A program made the position numbers and the translations under genes. From NCBI GenBank assembly GCA_022885665.1, contig JAGQDJ010000060.1:186001-250000 (forward strand): a stretch of 64,000 nucleotides of DNA. The letters run 5' to 3'. This DNA comes from Triops longicaudatus (Eukaryota; Arthropoda; Branchiopoda; Notostraca; Triopsidae). How positions within the stretch are numbered: position 1 is the stretch's first letter; each line of letters opens with the position of its first letter. Positions 45,401 to 56,049 of this stretch are shown here, piece by piece. The notes under the pieces were generated by a model. The model was given only the letters and a program-made list of their open reading frames with translations. It had not been told where the DNA came from and ran no database searches.

Positions 45401-46929
45401 AAAACAAGAGATTTAAAGGTTTTCAGAGCGAAAGATGTATTTTTTTTTGAAAAAGTTATAAATAATAAACAATGTTTTTTGAATGCAAAACTTTTTAAAG
45501 ATTTTCATGAAAAAACGCATTTTGTATATTTTAAATAAAAAAGATTTTTGGACAAAATTAAAATGATTTTTTAAATCTATTAATTTTTAACGTAAAATAT
45601 TTTTTAAATAAAGTTAGTAATAAAAAATCCAATCAAATCTGAATTACTTTCGGGGTGGAATTGCAGGAAAATTGGCCTTTACCTCTGACGATCATTACCG
45701 GAGGGCAAACCATGGAATTGCAGCTACAAATTGACTCCAGGCTTTCGACAGGGCATTACTTCAAGACTCCTTTACCACTCTACAAGCTCGAGTACCATTT
45801 TGCCCATCCACCTTTATGCGGCCCGGCTTATTTAGCCCCAACGTATATGGGCACAATGCATTTTCCAATGTAAGTAATGCGAGATTCATCAGTCAAGTTA
45901 ACAAATAATTTAGAGGTTTAATGTAACTTGGGAGTAAAGCAATAAGAAATAACATAACATTAGTAGTTATCAAAGTAATGCAAAAAATCAAAACTAAGAC
46001 TAATTTTTTTTTAAAGCACAGAAATTTTACATTTGGTAAAACTAGTGAAAGTATTTAAGAAAAGACGGTGTAGTAGCTCGTAAAACATATTTAATAGCAT
46101 ACATACTAGTAGCTTCTTGTTGGTTTTAGTACCTTTAATCTGTTCGTTTTTTTTATTTGTTTTGTTTTTGTATTTGTTTTCATTTGTTTATTTACATGTA
46201 TTTAGTCGACCGGTGGAAACACGTGACTCATCGTTGGTTTGCATATGGGAATGGCGTGTGGATCCGCAATGGCACTCTCAATACCCGATATTCGAGTTCA
46301 CGATTGAACAGTTGCAGTTGGGACAAGGTTACTGTGACCGGGAGAGCTTGGAAGTGTATGACGCTTCCTCCGCACTTCCGCTATGGCGCTTATGTCGCGG
46401 TGACGCCAGCAAGCTGGGTTTCGAAGCGTTGGAAAATATCCAGCCTTTGGCGCAGAAAAAGACCAATCCACCGCGTTCAAAAAACAAAACAGAAACTTTG
46501 ACCACCAAAGCTCCTGGATACGGGAACGTAGAAGAACGTACCAGCCCGGTAATAGGGTTAGAATCAACAATGGCATCCTCAACGACGCCTGCCACTACCA
46601 TGGAAATACTAACGACTCCATTGGTCAACGAACCTATTGCGTTGCCTCCGCCGCTGATTTTCACGGCCAAAGAGCTTCCTTCAAAGATCTTCGTTATCTT
46701 GAAAAGCAAACAACCCCGGGCAGTTAATTTACGGCTTTCTTGGAAGCGTATTGATATAGATATGACATCAGAGAATAAAGAGCCGATAGCCGCCGCTTTG
46801 GTCCAAGATGAGCCGGGGGCGTTGACGTGGCTTTGGACCGAGGGCGTTTTGGTCTGCTCGGCATTCTTGATTGTTATTCTGGTTGTTGTTTGGAAGAAGC
46901 GACGTTTTGCTGATACCAATGATTTGTGA
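39469..46929 (+). CDS. Multi-CUB-domain type I membrane protein (SOL-1-like)
   Basis: Ten coding exons: 39469-39541, 39670-39896, 41505-41719, 41785-41935, 42012-42121, 42563-42687, 43766-44198, 44765-45200, 45667-45869, 46206-46929; 898 residues. The second in-frame ATG at 39475 has better context. Order: signal peptide (LWGLMLIFTIVSA), then four or five CUB-type modules with paired cysteines and typical words (YPGVYPRNLKCRYHI, VYDGSTDAAP...FCG, LTIYDSNG...TFCD, LFVRFI, GSYSGSALHFWAHYDF, LEVYDASS), a Ser/Thr-rich stalk, one membrane helix (VLVCSAFLIVILVVVW) and a short basic tail (KKRRFADTNDL). CUB proteins of this layout include nematode SOL-1, an auxiliary subunit of glutamate receptors; the assignment here is by layout only. 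The 1.6-kb second intron uses a weak GTCGGT donor and an AAAAG acceptor. Confidence 0.85.
40190..40580. repeat. GTAAGAGAC-type degenerate repeats in CUB-gene intron
   Basis: Units such as TCGAACCCGAATGTAAGAGA (near 40432) and TCGAACCCCGGTGTAAAAGA (near 40286), about 150 bp apart, are the reverse complement of the array at 37150-37930. The repeats keep the minus strand free of stops, producing a 269-codon frame (39844-40653) that I do not accept as a gene. Confidence 0.55.
42122..42562. other. Short CUB-gene intron
   Basis: AT-rich intron with nothing else recognisable. It ends in the purine-rich acceptor AAATCAAG before the exon at 42563, the only acceptor that keeps the VYDGST frame. Confidence 0.5.
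43143..43198 (+). repeat. 20-bp tandem repeat, about 2.7 copies
   Basis: ATTGGACATTTAACATTCGC occurs twice exactly (43143-43162, 43163-43182) followed by a partial third copy, in a CUB-gene intron. Confidence 0.9.
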
Positions 46930-48169
46930 AATTTTATTGTTGTTCTTGGACCCTTAGGGTAGATTTTGAATATGCAAATGAAATCTCTTAAACATTCTAT
47001 AATAATATTATTAACTTCGTTTACATTGCTACACAAAGGTATGCTAATTAGAAATGTACTCGTTAAAAAGAATCCAACGAGTCTAGAAAAACTCTAGATA
47101 ATTTTATATGGTTTTTAAGGAATTAATTCCGAAGAATTTCTTAAAATTTAGGTCTTTCCTGAAATTCCTCGCGGTTACCTTCCGTGCGAGTACTTCGGTA
47201 AATTTATTAAAGGAATTATTTGAATTGAATTAGTGGCTTCACGTGAAAATAATAATCTAATCCGTTGAATTCTTACGGGTACTCGTTCGGTCACGTAATT
47301 CTGAACAGTACGTGAAAATGTTTCAGTTTTTTAAATTCTTTGTTGTCGGATTTAATTTCGATAAAATTTATTGAGTTTGTAATTTGTTGAGCAAATACGA
47401 ACTATTATTCAGTTGCATGTAAATTTCTGTGCGTTGATTGGCTCAAGTTATATTTGCTGCCTCCCTTAGGGCGTGGTTCGTGAAGAAAGGTTTGAACTAT
47501 ACTGGAGATATCTATAATAAATTTGATTGCTGGAATTGAGTTAATCATCTGAATCTTTTTGAATTGCTTCTATTACATCAAAGTACAAAATGGTATGAAA
47601 TTAGAAAAAGAGTCACAAGTAACCAGCTGCCGACTCCGCCTTCGCCCCTTCTGTTTTGTCTTATCCCCTCAGGCAAGCCACGCCTATAAGATGGCTTCTT
47701 TTGGGAAGGGTTTCGCAAACACCCCGCACGTAGATCACAGTGATAACAATTGCCATTTTTAAACACTTGTTTTTTAGCCTGACTAGAGAGGACACAAAGC
47801 AAACATGGGAGGAGGCGTGGCTTGCTGCGTGCAACACCTTTTTTGGCTAACAACACGATGGAGGCAAGGAGTAATTAATTATACACAATTCGCCGAAAAA
47901 TTCCTTTTTTCTCCCTTGCCCCTCCCTTTTTAGTGAGTAGCAACAGCTCCGGTTCATTGAGGGGCATCTTCCAGTAAGAAAGTGACAAAAATTTGTTGGA
48001 GGGTTAATATGTCTGCCGTAAAACGATTTTAGGTCGTGGGAAACGGGGAGGTTCCTTTCGATGCTAAAACTTTTCAAGGTCGTTCGATTTTCTTTGTCTA
48101 GTAGGTGTACAAGTCCGAATCGGAGTTCTTTTTAATGGCAAGAGATGCCCTTGCGACCAGAGATGTTGC
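46930..48169. other. Convergent gap between the CUB gene and TOB
   Basis: Both genes end here. AATAAA at about 47516 may end the CUB-gene transcript. ATTAAA read on minus near 48130 lies close to the TOB stop. The GC-richer part 47620-48120 is probably TOB 3' UTR. No further gene seen. Confidence 0.45.
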
Positions 48170-50160
48170 TTACGAGTTAGCCACTAGGAGGTGTAAAGGA
48201 CTGGTGCCGTATTTGCCCTGGAGCGCTACGGAATAATCCGACCAAATGTTGGGTGTTGAGGTGGAAGTTTCTGGAAGGACCGTGTTACCAGGGCTCGGGC
48301 TAGGACAAGGCGTGCCTACTGGGCTCGGGCTAAGAAAACCATTAGTGGTAGGCAGTAGAAGCGTGACACTGCTTGGGGTGCTGTCGTGGCCGTAGGGCGA
48401 GGGAGACAAGGACCGCGGGCGGGGTGCTGGTCGCATTGGGGCTGCGGATAGGTACACCGGCGGCTGCTGTTGTTGGCGTTGCTTCAGATAGAGCGCAAAC
48501 TCGGTGGGCGACAGGCGGTTCCCGCGCTTGGAACTGTTTTTAAGTTTGGTGGAACCAAATTTAGTTTGGGCAAACGCAGCCGTAGTGAACGTGAGAGGCT
48601 TCGGGGATCGTGTTGACGAAGATGGAGATACCTCTGGTTCCGAGGGACTCGGCAATGACGCTAATGAGCCGTAGGGTGATGGGTCGCGTGACAAGCTCAG
48701 CGTATTGAAAGCCGCGCACAGTTCAGCCGAAGACGACGTAGCCGACGAGGGACAAAAGGACTGTGCTTCGGGGTTGAAAGTTGGTGTGGCTTCTTCGTGA
48801 GTCGAGCTCGTGGTGCCGTTCGACTCGGAATACAAAATCTTTACCACGCCCCGCTCGCCAATGCGATAACTGACCTGTAATTTAACGAACGCAACAATGA
48901 ATTTTGTGCTCGTAAAACCCTTTAAACTGCAGGGAAGGTTTGGAAATTACAGGATCACGGTAGTTAGCAAAATGAGGGGTTGTAGCATCATTATTTTCCT
49001 TGGTCAAGTCAGTCGTGTGATAGTCTTACGGACCATGGCACAACAAAGAAAACTCCATTCTGCAGTTAAGCTGTGGTTACACTAGAGCTTCAGATGTAGT
49101 AACACAGAGCACAACAAACATAGCACAAGGAAGAAAGCTGAAAGCGTCGTTACACACTGACCAAGTAGAGTAGAACGCAGGCTAACTTTTGGCATTGGAA
49201 CATAACGAGGACGATCTCAGCTTTTTTTCGCATCCATTGGCTATGCTGCGTGGCACGACATACTTGGCATTCCGTTGTAATACTAGCTTAAGGTCTCGCG
49301 ATGTTTGTTTCAGCATTTCCTGATCTTTTTGAAGGATCGTATCATTGATTTTGTCGTTCGATCTTTGATTTCTAATACGGTCTTTCAAGTGACGATCAGA
49401 TCCGAGCGAAAGGTACGTGGCAAATTGACAAGTAAGGGTTTTAGAAAAATATCGAACTATCTAATTTATTTATAGCGTCTATTCCAATCTATAACCACGC
49501 ATTTTGGTTGCTTGGACTGAATCCAATCGTAAAGTGAGTTTTATCGTGTACGGAACTGGTCAGATGCGTTGATCAGTTCGCACTACTGGCGTGTACGGGA
49601 CTAGCTCCCCCAGTAGCCCTTATGACTTCACTGGCAAAGAGGAGAAGAAATAGCCAACGGATCAGTTTGCAATAAAAGGCTGCACAAATTGCATTTGTTT
49701 TCATTGATCGAGAAGGTACGCAAGACCTGGAAGGCTGGTTTGTTTGTGAGTGTGGGTATGTAGGGGATTAGGATTAAGTAGGGTAACGAGGAGCTTACTT
49801 CTCCAGGATCGATCCACACTGCGAGTTCATCAGGCAAAGCTTCTTGCAAATCTTCAATGGCGACGCCACTGTCGCGCGCTGCTTGGGCCAACACGGGATC
49901 TACTGGAAGTCCGGTACGGACACATCGAAAGGCGGAGCCTCGTGTTGGTTCGCGAGGGTACCAGTGTCCTTTTTGTACATTCAAAATCGTTAGTTTCAGA
50001 ACTTTCAAGAGATACAGGTCTGCTTTTAAGATATACCTTGAAACCGTTCCTTTAGAGCGCGCTCGAGTTCTTCGCCGAAGAGATTGACCCGGCGCCGGGG
50101 GAGTTTGTGGTACAGGTAGGAGATGATGAAATTGAGAGCAATTTGAATCTCCACATGCAT
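48170..50160 (-). CDS. TOB1: TOB/BTG family antiproliferative protein
   Basis: Three exons on minus: 50160-50037, 49968-49799, 48874-48170; 332 residues (human TOB1 345). TOB proteins bind the CAF1/CNOT7 deadenylase through the N-terminal BTG domain and poly(A)-binding protein through PAM2 motifs, linking mRNA deadenylation to growth arrest. Seen: BTG domain at residues 1-115 with EIQIALNFIISYLYHKLPRR, NLFGEELERALKERF, GHWYPREPTRGSAFRC (box A) and LPDELAVWIDPGEVSYRIGE (box B); a PAM2-like motif TFNPEAQSFCP near residue 130; the conserved TFTTAAFAQTKFGSTKLKN block; Gln and Ser/Pro-rich low complexity; and a C terminus like the second PAM2 region (...LHLLVANS). Invertebrates usually have a single TOB, so the TOB1/TOB2 split may not apply. 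Confidence 0.93.
49080..49400. mobile_element. Possible DNA-transposon remnant in TOB intron
   Basis: The intron 48875-49798 contains GCTGTGGTTACACTAGAGC near 49067 and CGTCGTTACACACTGACC near 49146, words typical of Harbinger-like MITE ends, followed by a 68-codon minus-strand frame (49182-49388) of Lys/Gln-rich, coiled-coil-like content. No intact ends were matched. Confidence 0.25.
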
Positions 50161-50236
50161 AGTTAAAAGAGTGCTTTTCTCGAAGATCGCTGAATCTTTT
50201 ATTAGTTTCCTCCTTTGTTAGATACTTTTGTTTTTC

Positions 50237-50243
50237 TTTTTAT
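50237..50243 (-). promoter_or_regulatory. TOB1: TATA box of TOB
   Basis: TATAAAA on the minus strand, 77-83 bp upstream of the TOB ATG; this implies a start site near 50210 and a 5' UTR of about 50 nt. Confidence 0.5.
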
Positions 50244-50333
50244 AGTTCCTTGCTTCTTGTATCTCCCTTGTATGCTTCAAGTGCCCGAGAGGTGACAGAA
50301 AAATCAGCTAGCGCACGGGGGTGGATATCGTTT

Positions 50334-50341
50334 TGACGTCA
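50334..50341. promoter_or_regulatory. Consensus cAMP response element upstream of TOB
   Basis: The palindrome TGACGTCA, about 95 bp upstream of the TOB TATA box, the usual distance for a functional CRE. Further exact copies are at 51350-51357, 55157-55164 and, inside an SMG1 coding exon, near 15194. Confidence 0.55.
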
Positions 50342-50926
50342 GCAGTGGAGCCCGAAGAACTTGAAGGTCAGAGCCCAGGAAAATCGATACATGGGACACA
50401 CATCCACACACACACACAATATAAAACCCCCCGGGATGGGTGCGTGGTATCTAATAACAAGACGCTCATTATTGACAAATACTCTCACTTTATGCAACAA
50501 CACGGCATTTTGTTTCCAAAAACGTTCATTGTCCACATTACTAAAGCCAAAATCTCGCAAATGTCAGCCTTGTACTTTGTTATCCCAAAAAGGAAGAGTA
50601 CGGAAATGTTTCACTTTTTTTATTTTAAGGGGTTTTGACCAATGCGAGGAAAGAAAGGGTGTTCGGAGCCAAAATTGGGACGACATTTCTTCGCATTCTC
50701 AAGCTGAAGGACGAACGAAGCAGAAGGCCAAAAAGTGACAACAAAACACCAGTCTTTTTGCCAAGAGTTTCACATTCCCTGACTTTTAATGTATTTTTTT
50801 TCGATTTTTTTTCGAAAGGTAGAGCTATTTTAAGAACAAAAATTTCAAGTCATAGTTTAGTGTAGGTTGCTAATGAGGTCCGGGTTTTTCGTTCGTGTAA
50901 ACAATTTCCGTGTAAAATAAATTTAG

Positions 50927-51006
50927 GTTCCCTTACCGATCGAACTGGAAGAAGAGGATATAACTATACGGCAGTTGAATATGAACTTGGAACTGAGAAG
51001 TGAATA
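50927..51006 (+). CDS. Candidate orphan exon (unknown gene)
   Basis: An 80-nt open segment bounded by TTTAG at its 5' side and GTAAGG at its 3' side, reading VPLPIELEEEDITIRQLNMN then LELRSE, ending in phase 2. The composition is coding-like (acidic then amphipathic). No family is recognised. It cannot join directly to the exon at 52797, because TA plus A makes a stop, so other exons or a different gene would be needed. Confidence 0.3.
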
Positions 51007-52424
51007 GTAAGGTGCACCGGACAACTCCGCAGTAACGACTAACAGTTTGTCCTAATCGAGACAACGGTATCACTGAATAATTTCTGTCTTACTGGTGGCT
51101 TGCAGAGCTGTAGGTACAAGACAGAAGAGATGTGCGGCCCGTAGAACCCCAAGTGCGAGAAGGGTGGGTGAAGAAAAAGGGCATGTTCGGAGCCTGCGCT
51201 CCCAGGAACACAGGAGTGAGAGAGTTTTGCGGCGGACCCTAAAAAGCCTCCCCAAACCCGGACATATTGGCAAGCACCCATGACTGGCGTGTGCCGGGAA
51301 TAGAAGCCGAGGTTCGGGCGCACATACATTTCCGTGACGTCCGTGAGGCTGACGTCACAGCCTGCCACCCTTACTCCCATTAACAGAGACAAACTCCAAG
51401 CTGCACCGTACTGTGCTGTGTACAGTTACATTCCAGTGCCCAAAAGGGTGAATTCCTTCAATGAAGTTTCATTTACCCCTAAAGCCTAAAAATGGCTTGA
51501 CTTCCTAATCATCCTCTGAGTACATGAGGGTATTAAGAAATTTAACTGTAGTTAGGGAATTTTGGGGAATATTAACCTTTAGCTAAGTAACTCGGAAGTA
51601 ATCCAGACATTTAATCGAGTACACTGCAAGAAAACTCCCCTATCTTTGGGGAAAAAAATACAGCAGGAGCCAGATTGTGGATTTTTTTTTAATACCAGGA
51701 AAAAATTCGGGGGCTCCCATGTTATATGCAACCCTCAGAAATTGATATGTACGAAGTCCCAAATCGGTATTATTTAATTCCAGAATAAGGGCTATTAGTC
51801 CCATTAACTAGTATTTATAATTTTTCGTTTTTGAAGACTAAATTTAAGACTAAATCACGAAATTTATGTGTATTGAAATACCTAGCTTCGAAATATGAAC
51901 CCTATTTCTTTTTTACAAAAATATTTCCCTTAAAAGTATACTAACTATTGAGTACTACATTTGAAGCAGGATTTTACTTTTTTACATTTGTATTCATTAA
52001 GAAAGTTGGTCAAGCTAAAAAGCTAAATACATAACAACTAAAGTCGTACACAAGTCAAAATACAATGCAATGCGAATCAATCAATGCACAAAATACAATC
52101 AATATACAAATCAACACACAAGAAAAGAAAAATCAATAAGTCGAGGTAAACACGTTACAAAACCTGAGTTAAAAATAAACTTCAAGTTATTTGAAGTCAC
52201 AATACATATAAACGCAATGTCTAAAATTATTCACAAGTCCCTGCCATTCATGTCGTCTGTGTACACTGAACATAACTGACAAGCACAACATACATCCGTT
52301 TACACAACACACACACAAATCAACATATAACACACAGTTTGCTTTGAAAATTTCTTTCATTATCCAAATGGCACAATATTTTTATGGAGCCTTTTTCCTT
52401 AAAAGCGTCACCTTCCAATCCAAG
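51007..52424. other. Non-coding stretch
   Basis: A GC-richer patch (51090-51400) with CRE copies and a 117-codon minus frame without family signature, followed by AT-rich sequence with CA/ACACAC-rich runs near 52080-52320. Nothing further that I can support. Confidence 0.35.
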
Positions 52425-52543
52425 TCACCTCTCTTGACGAAAGATCCGGGTAAGTTCAAAGCCGTTGGCATCGGTCACGTTGTCAACACAGAAGGATCCG
52501 TAAGGCGTGAGCTTATGCTTTAGCTTAACGAACAGTCCCATGA
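52425..52543 (-). CDS. Candidate orphan exon (unknown gene, minus strand)
   Basis: Follows an AAATAG acceptor-like site and reads MGLFVKLKHKLTPYGSFCVD then NVTDANGFELTRIFRQE before a possible GAG/GTGACT donor or a TGA stop. The text is strongly protein-like, but I cannot name the family. The next reading frame over, continuing to about 52387, also reads protein-like (GDLDWKVTLLRKKAP, stop), which suggests a frameshifted last exon or pseudogene. The plus strand is also open here, so this stays tentative. Confidence 0.35.
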
Positions 52544-52796
52544 CTATTTGCATGCACAGGCTTAATTTATTAAGCATTTACACACATTATAATAACTTAT
52601 TAATTGTAATACACCGAACATTCCTTATGAATTACGCTGCTACTAACAACGAAACACTGTTGTCTCCCTTGGTTGTCTCCCCCTGGCGGAACTCACGCAT
52701 ACTATTAATGTTACGTGTAAGTTCCAGTTCTGAGCAATTTGAACCAGCTGTTTTGCGATAGCCTACTATTGTTTTTGAGTAAGGTACTAATAACAG

Positions 52797-52956
52797 AGGT
52801 GAAATCGCCGTCTTTGTGCAACAATCAAAAGAAAGCACACGTCGAGACGATGTCGAAAAGGGGATGCGAGCCGCAATTTTCAATATTGAACCAATATCTG
52901 AAGATCTGACAAAGAAAATCAAGCACACCCTTCTCACTGATTTTGCTCGCAAATAA
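52797..52956 (+). CDS. Candidate terminal exon of an unknown gene
   Basis: Behind an AATAACAG acceptor, 52 codons read GEIAVFVQQSKESTRRDDVE then KGMRAAIFNIEPISEDL and TKKIKHTLLTDFARK, then TAA. An AATAAA signal follows at 53002-53007. Composition and the poly(A) signal favour a real last exon, entered in phase 2. No upstream partner exon was identified with confidence and no family is recognised; a processed fragment is the alternative. Confidence 0.4.
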
Positions 52957-53139
52957 ACTTCGTAAATGTTCTTGTGAAGTCTGAGTCATGCTTGTAATCC
53001 AAATAAACGCATTATAATTTCATTTTAGATTCGTCTTTAATTATATTAGTTTAATTGGGAATAAATATTAAAATAAACTCACACATATTGAAAACCTACG
53101 ATCTCTCATGCCGCGTTATTTGGGGTTATATATTTGAAG

Positions 53140-53207
53140 GAAGCCGCCATGGGTTCATACTTGTGGAAGCGGAGCGGCGTACGAAAAAGGTTTGAAAGCC
53201 ACTGCTA
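53140..53207 (-). mobile_element. hAT-like terminal sequence, minus orientation
   Basis: Read on minus from about 53207, CAGTGGCTTTCAAACCTTTT resembles the CAGNGGTTYTCAAACTTTT hAT end also seen at 10930. The partner end was not found. Confidence 0.4.
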
Positions 53208-56049
53208 TCATGCTTATTTGTTAATTTATGTTTATATGTATTGTCAGAATTAATGTGTTCATGGACACAGTAGCCTCTAAAATATTCAGGCCTTGTTAGC
53301 GAGCTCGATAGATGGCGAACCATCACAACGAATAGGCGAAAGTGTGTTGTTGCAATGAATGTTATGATAGTAACTTGCCCTATAATAGCGTAAAAACCTT
53401 GTATTAAGAAGCCTGTTTTACAGAAGGAGGCGTTTCAGAGTGAGCACGGCAGGGAGATAAGTTTCATTAATTGACATTTTTTCCTATAAAGACGAGTCTC
53501 GCACGGAAATATCACCCAAGTTTTTGTACCCGTTTCCTGGTTACTGAAACAGAAATTTCGACACACGGCTAATGAATGATGACAGGGTAGGTAAAGTGTT
53601 TCACAGTTGGGTGTAACGAAAAGCCAGCACCCTTGTAGGGATGCAGCCATGTGGTACTATATTTGTTGTGCTGACATGGCTGAGGCCTATTTTGTTAGCC
53701 TCAAACTACTTTCTTTTTTCCTTTTTCGAAGAGAATGCTACAAACAGGGTGCTTTGAAGAAAGCTTGCAAAAGGTGACAATCCTGAATCAGGGGCACCCT
53801 TAGAATTTTTGTACGAGAAACCTACATCTGGGGTAGGAAAGGTTATTTTAGCAACGGCTTGGCGGCTGCCAATCAGTTGTGAAATGCTTTGAACGGTGGA
53901 CGGTAACCAAACACGGTGCAAACGCGTGTTTTGCTTCCATGGAAACATCATTGTCGCGACAGGCTTTGATTTCATTATATTCAGAATGTAATTTTGGAAC
54001 CCCAAGCTAGTGGATAATAACTTGCGACGAAAGAAAAATGACTCAGAAATATAGAAATCGTTTTTTCGGATATTGCTATTCCCTTTCAGTTGAACAGTGT
54101 CACCGGTGGTGCTCAATTTTTTTTTCTTTTTTTTCTTTTTTATATATACACATCTTATTTATTTTCAAAAAAGTGTTTTTATATATATTTTTTCTTCAGA
54201 TATGAAAATTTCAACTTCCTTAAAAAGTACAATTTTAAAAATGTGGCTCGAGACAGATTTTTAAGAATGAATTTTAGTGAAAAAAACTTAAGCACGGGTA
54301 CTCAGTTTTTACAAAAATCGTTTAAACATTTTAGCATCCGAGACATGCTGCCGCACTTTCCTCTCTCTTTACCCTTCTAGGAATTAAAAAAACGCCGCGG
54401 TGAAAAGGTTATGTTTTCTCAAATCTGTCAAAGAAAGAATCCCCAGTGTCCGTCGGGTATAGGTCGTTTGAGATGTGACCTGTTTCCGACAGTCTAAGAA
54501 GCTGGTTACTGTAGATAATGTCGCCGCGTAGAATGTCTGTATAATTTCCAACATGTATCTTGAGGTGGTACTGCAGCTTTAAACATTGTCAAATTGATTA
54601 ACCCGTCCAATCTGAAAATTTTTACCGCTTTGCCACAAGCAGAGAAGAGAAAATGAAATTTATAAGGTCTATTTTGGTTATAAAAAGAAAACTACCGTTT
54701 GAATAAGTTTAGCTGCGGGGAAAAGTCAAATAATTGCTTTTCCGTTTGTGAAAAAGCTCAATTCAATGTATAACACTGTATTTTAAACTTATGTACATGC
54801 ATTTGAAACATTTCGGCATCGAATGTATTGCTATAGCAATCGATACAGAATGCCGCTTTCCACACATTAACGACCTATTTTGTTCTAATTATTAGCTAAT
54901 GTATTTAATAAAGCTTAAAACATCTAACATAAGGTACATTTTTGACGGTTTATTTTTCGTATAGTTAAGCCTTTCAAACAAGCAAAGTGTATTTTGTGAA
55001 ATATTTTGAAGTCTTATGAAAAAGTTCATTACTTGAAAAAAAGCGATCATGCACGTGGACAAGAACATGGGCTTTAGAAATAAGCTAGCGGATTCAAGAT
55101 TACGCTTTGGCAATAAGTCCTTGCCTTATAGCATCTTCCCAAACGTAAAGGGGGTGTGACGTCACGTCGCATTCGCAGACCTCTAGGGTAACGATTACAG
55201 GGATGATAGTGGTTTCAGGTGTTCCTAACTTCTAGCAGAACTGTTTAGTAGAGGTTCCTGTGCAATTAGCTTTCCACGAACTTCCAAGTTTCGCGATAAG
55301 TGAACATTTTGCCATCTGCTGACGACTATATGACGAATGCCAGCGGGGCGAGGAGAAAATAATAAACAGTAGTGTTACCTGTTACCGGAAAGAATCTCAA
55401 AAGTTGTTTTTACCAGGGCCTTAAGATTAATGTGCATTTGTTACGAGTAAATGTAATTGTTTTAGTACAAATGTTAATGTAAATGGAGACTTATATTCCG
55501 AAACCTAAAAGCAGTAAGGATCTCGTTTGTTACTACCGCATAACCCGTGTACGTAATAGTAACATCGTGTTTACCGTGTGTTTTCCAATATTTTTTAAAA
55601 CAATTCTAATAATTCGTTAAACGTTGAACGTTAATTCGTTAAACGTTCTAATGATTCGATACCATCCTCTACTACGATGATAATCTGGTCCAAATAACGG
55701 AAATCTTAATTTACTTCTCAATTTTATATCCTACCAATATAACAACGCTGGTGTCGTTTATTGTTGCAGCGAATAATTTAATAAAACTTCGTTGAATAAT
55801 TCATCGCAGTCTTTTACAAACATGAAAGAAACTCAGTTGCCCGCTGAACTGGCTCGTCCCGCCTTCTAAGGTCTAATACGAATTTTAGCCGTCGCAGCAT
55901 TAAAGCATCGAAACGAAGTGCGAATGCGCCACAGGAACCCTCCTGGAGTAAACAATAACTGTAAATATAAATATAGAAACAACTTGCAAGTTTAATATAC
56001 TATTAAACCTTCCTTTAGGTAGTCAGGCGCAATACATAAAATTTAGAAA
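53208..56049. other. Intergenic region upstream of FOXRED1
   Basis: AT-rich with no supported gene. A 136-codon minus frame (53706-54116) has no splice context or family signature. Holds one exact TGACGTCA (55157-55164). The promoter of FOXRED1 must lie at the right end; no TATA box is evident. Confidence 0.4.

Noticed and set aside
46329..47036. 235-codon minus frame
   Set aside because: Antisense shadow of the last CUB-gene exon, whose plus frame has a membrane helix and correct splice junction.
51039..51392. 117-codon minus frame in a GC-richer patch
   Set aside because: Low-complexity, Cys/Gly-rich text without domain or splice context; more likely regulatory or repeat DNA.
53706..54116. 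136-codon minus-strand frame
   Set aside because: No family similarity, no splice or promoter context; length is possible by chance in this much intergenic sequence.
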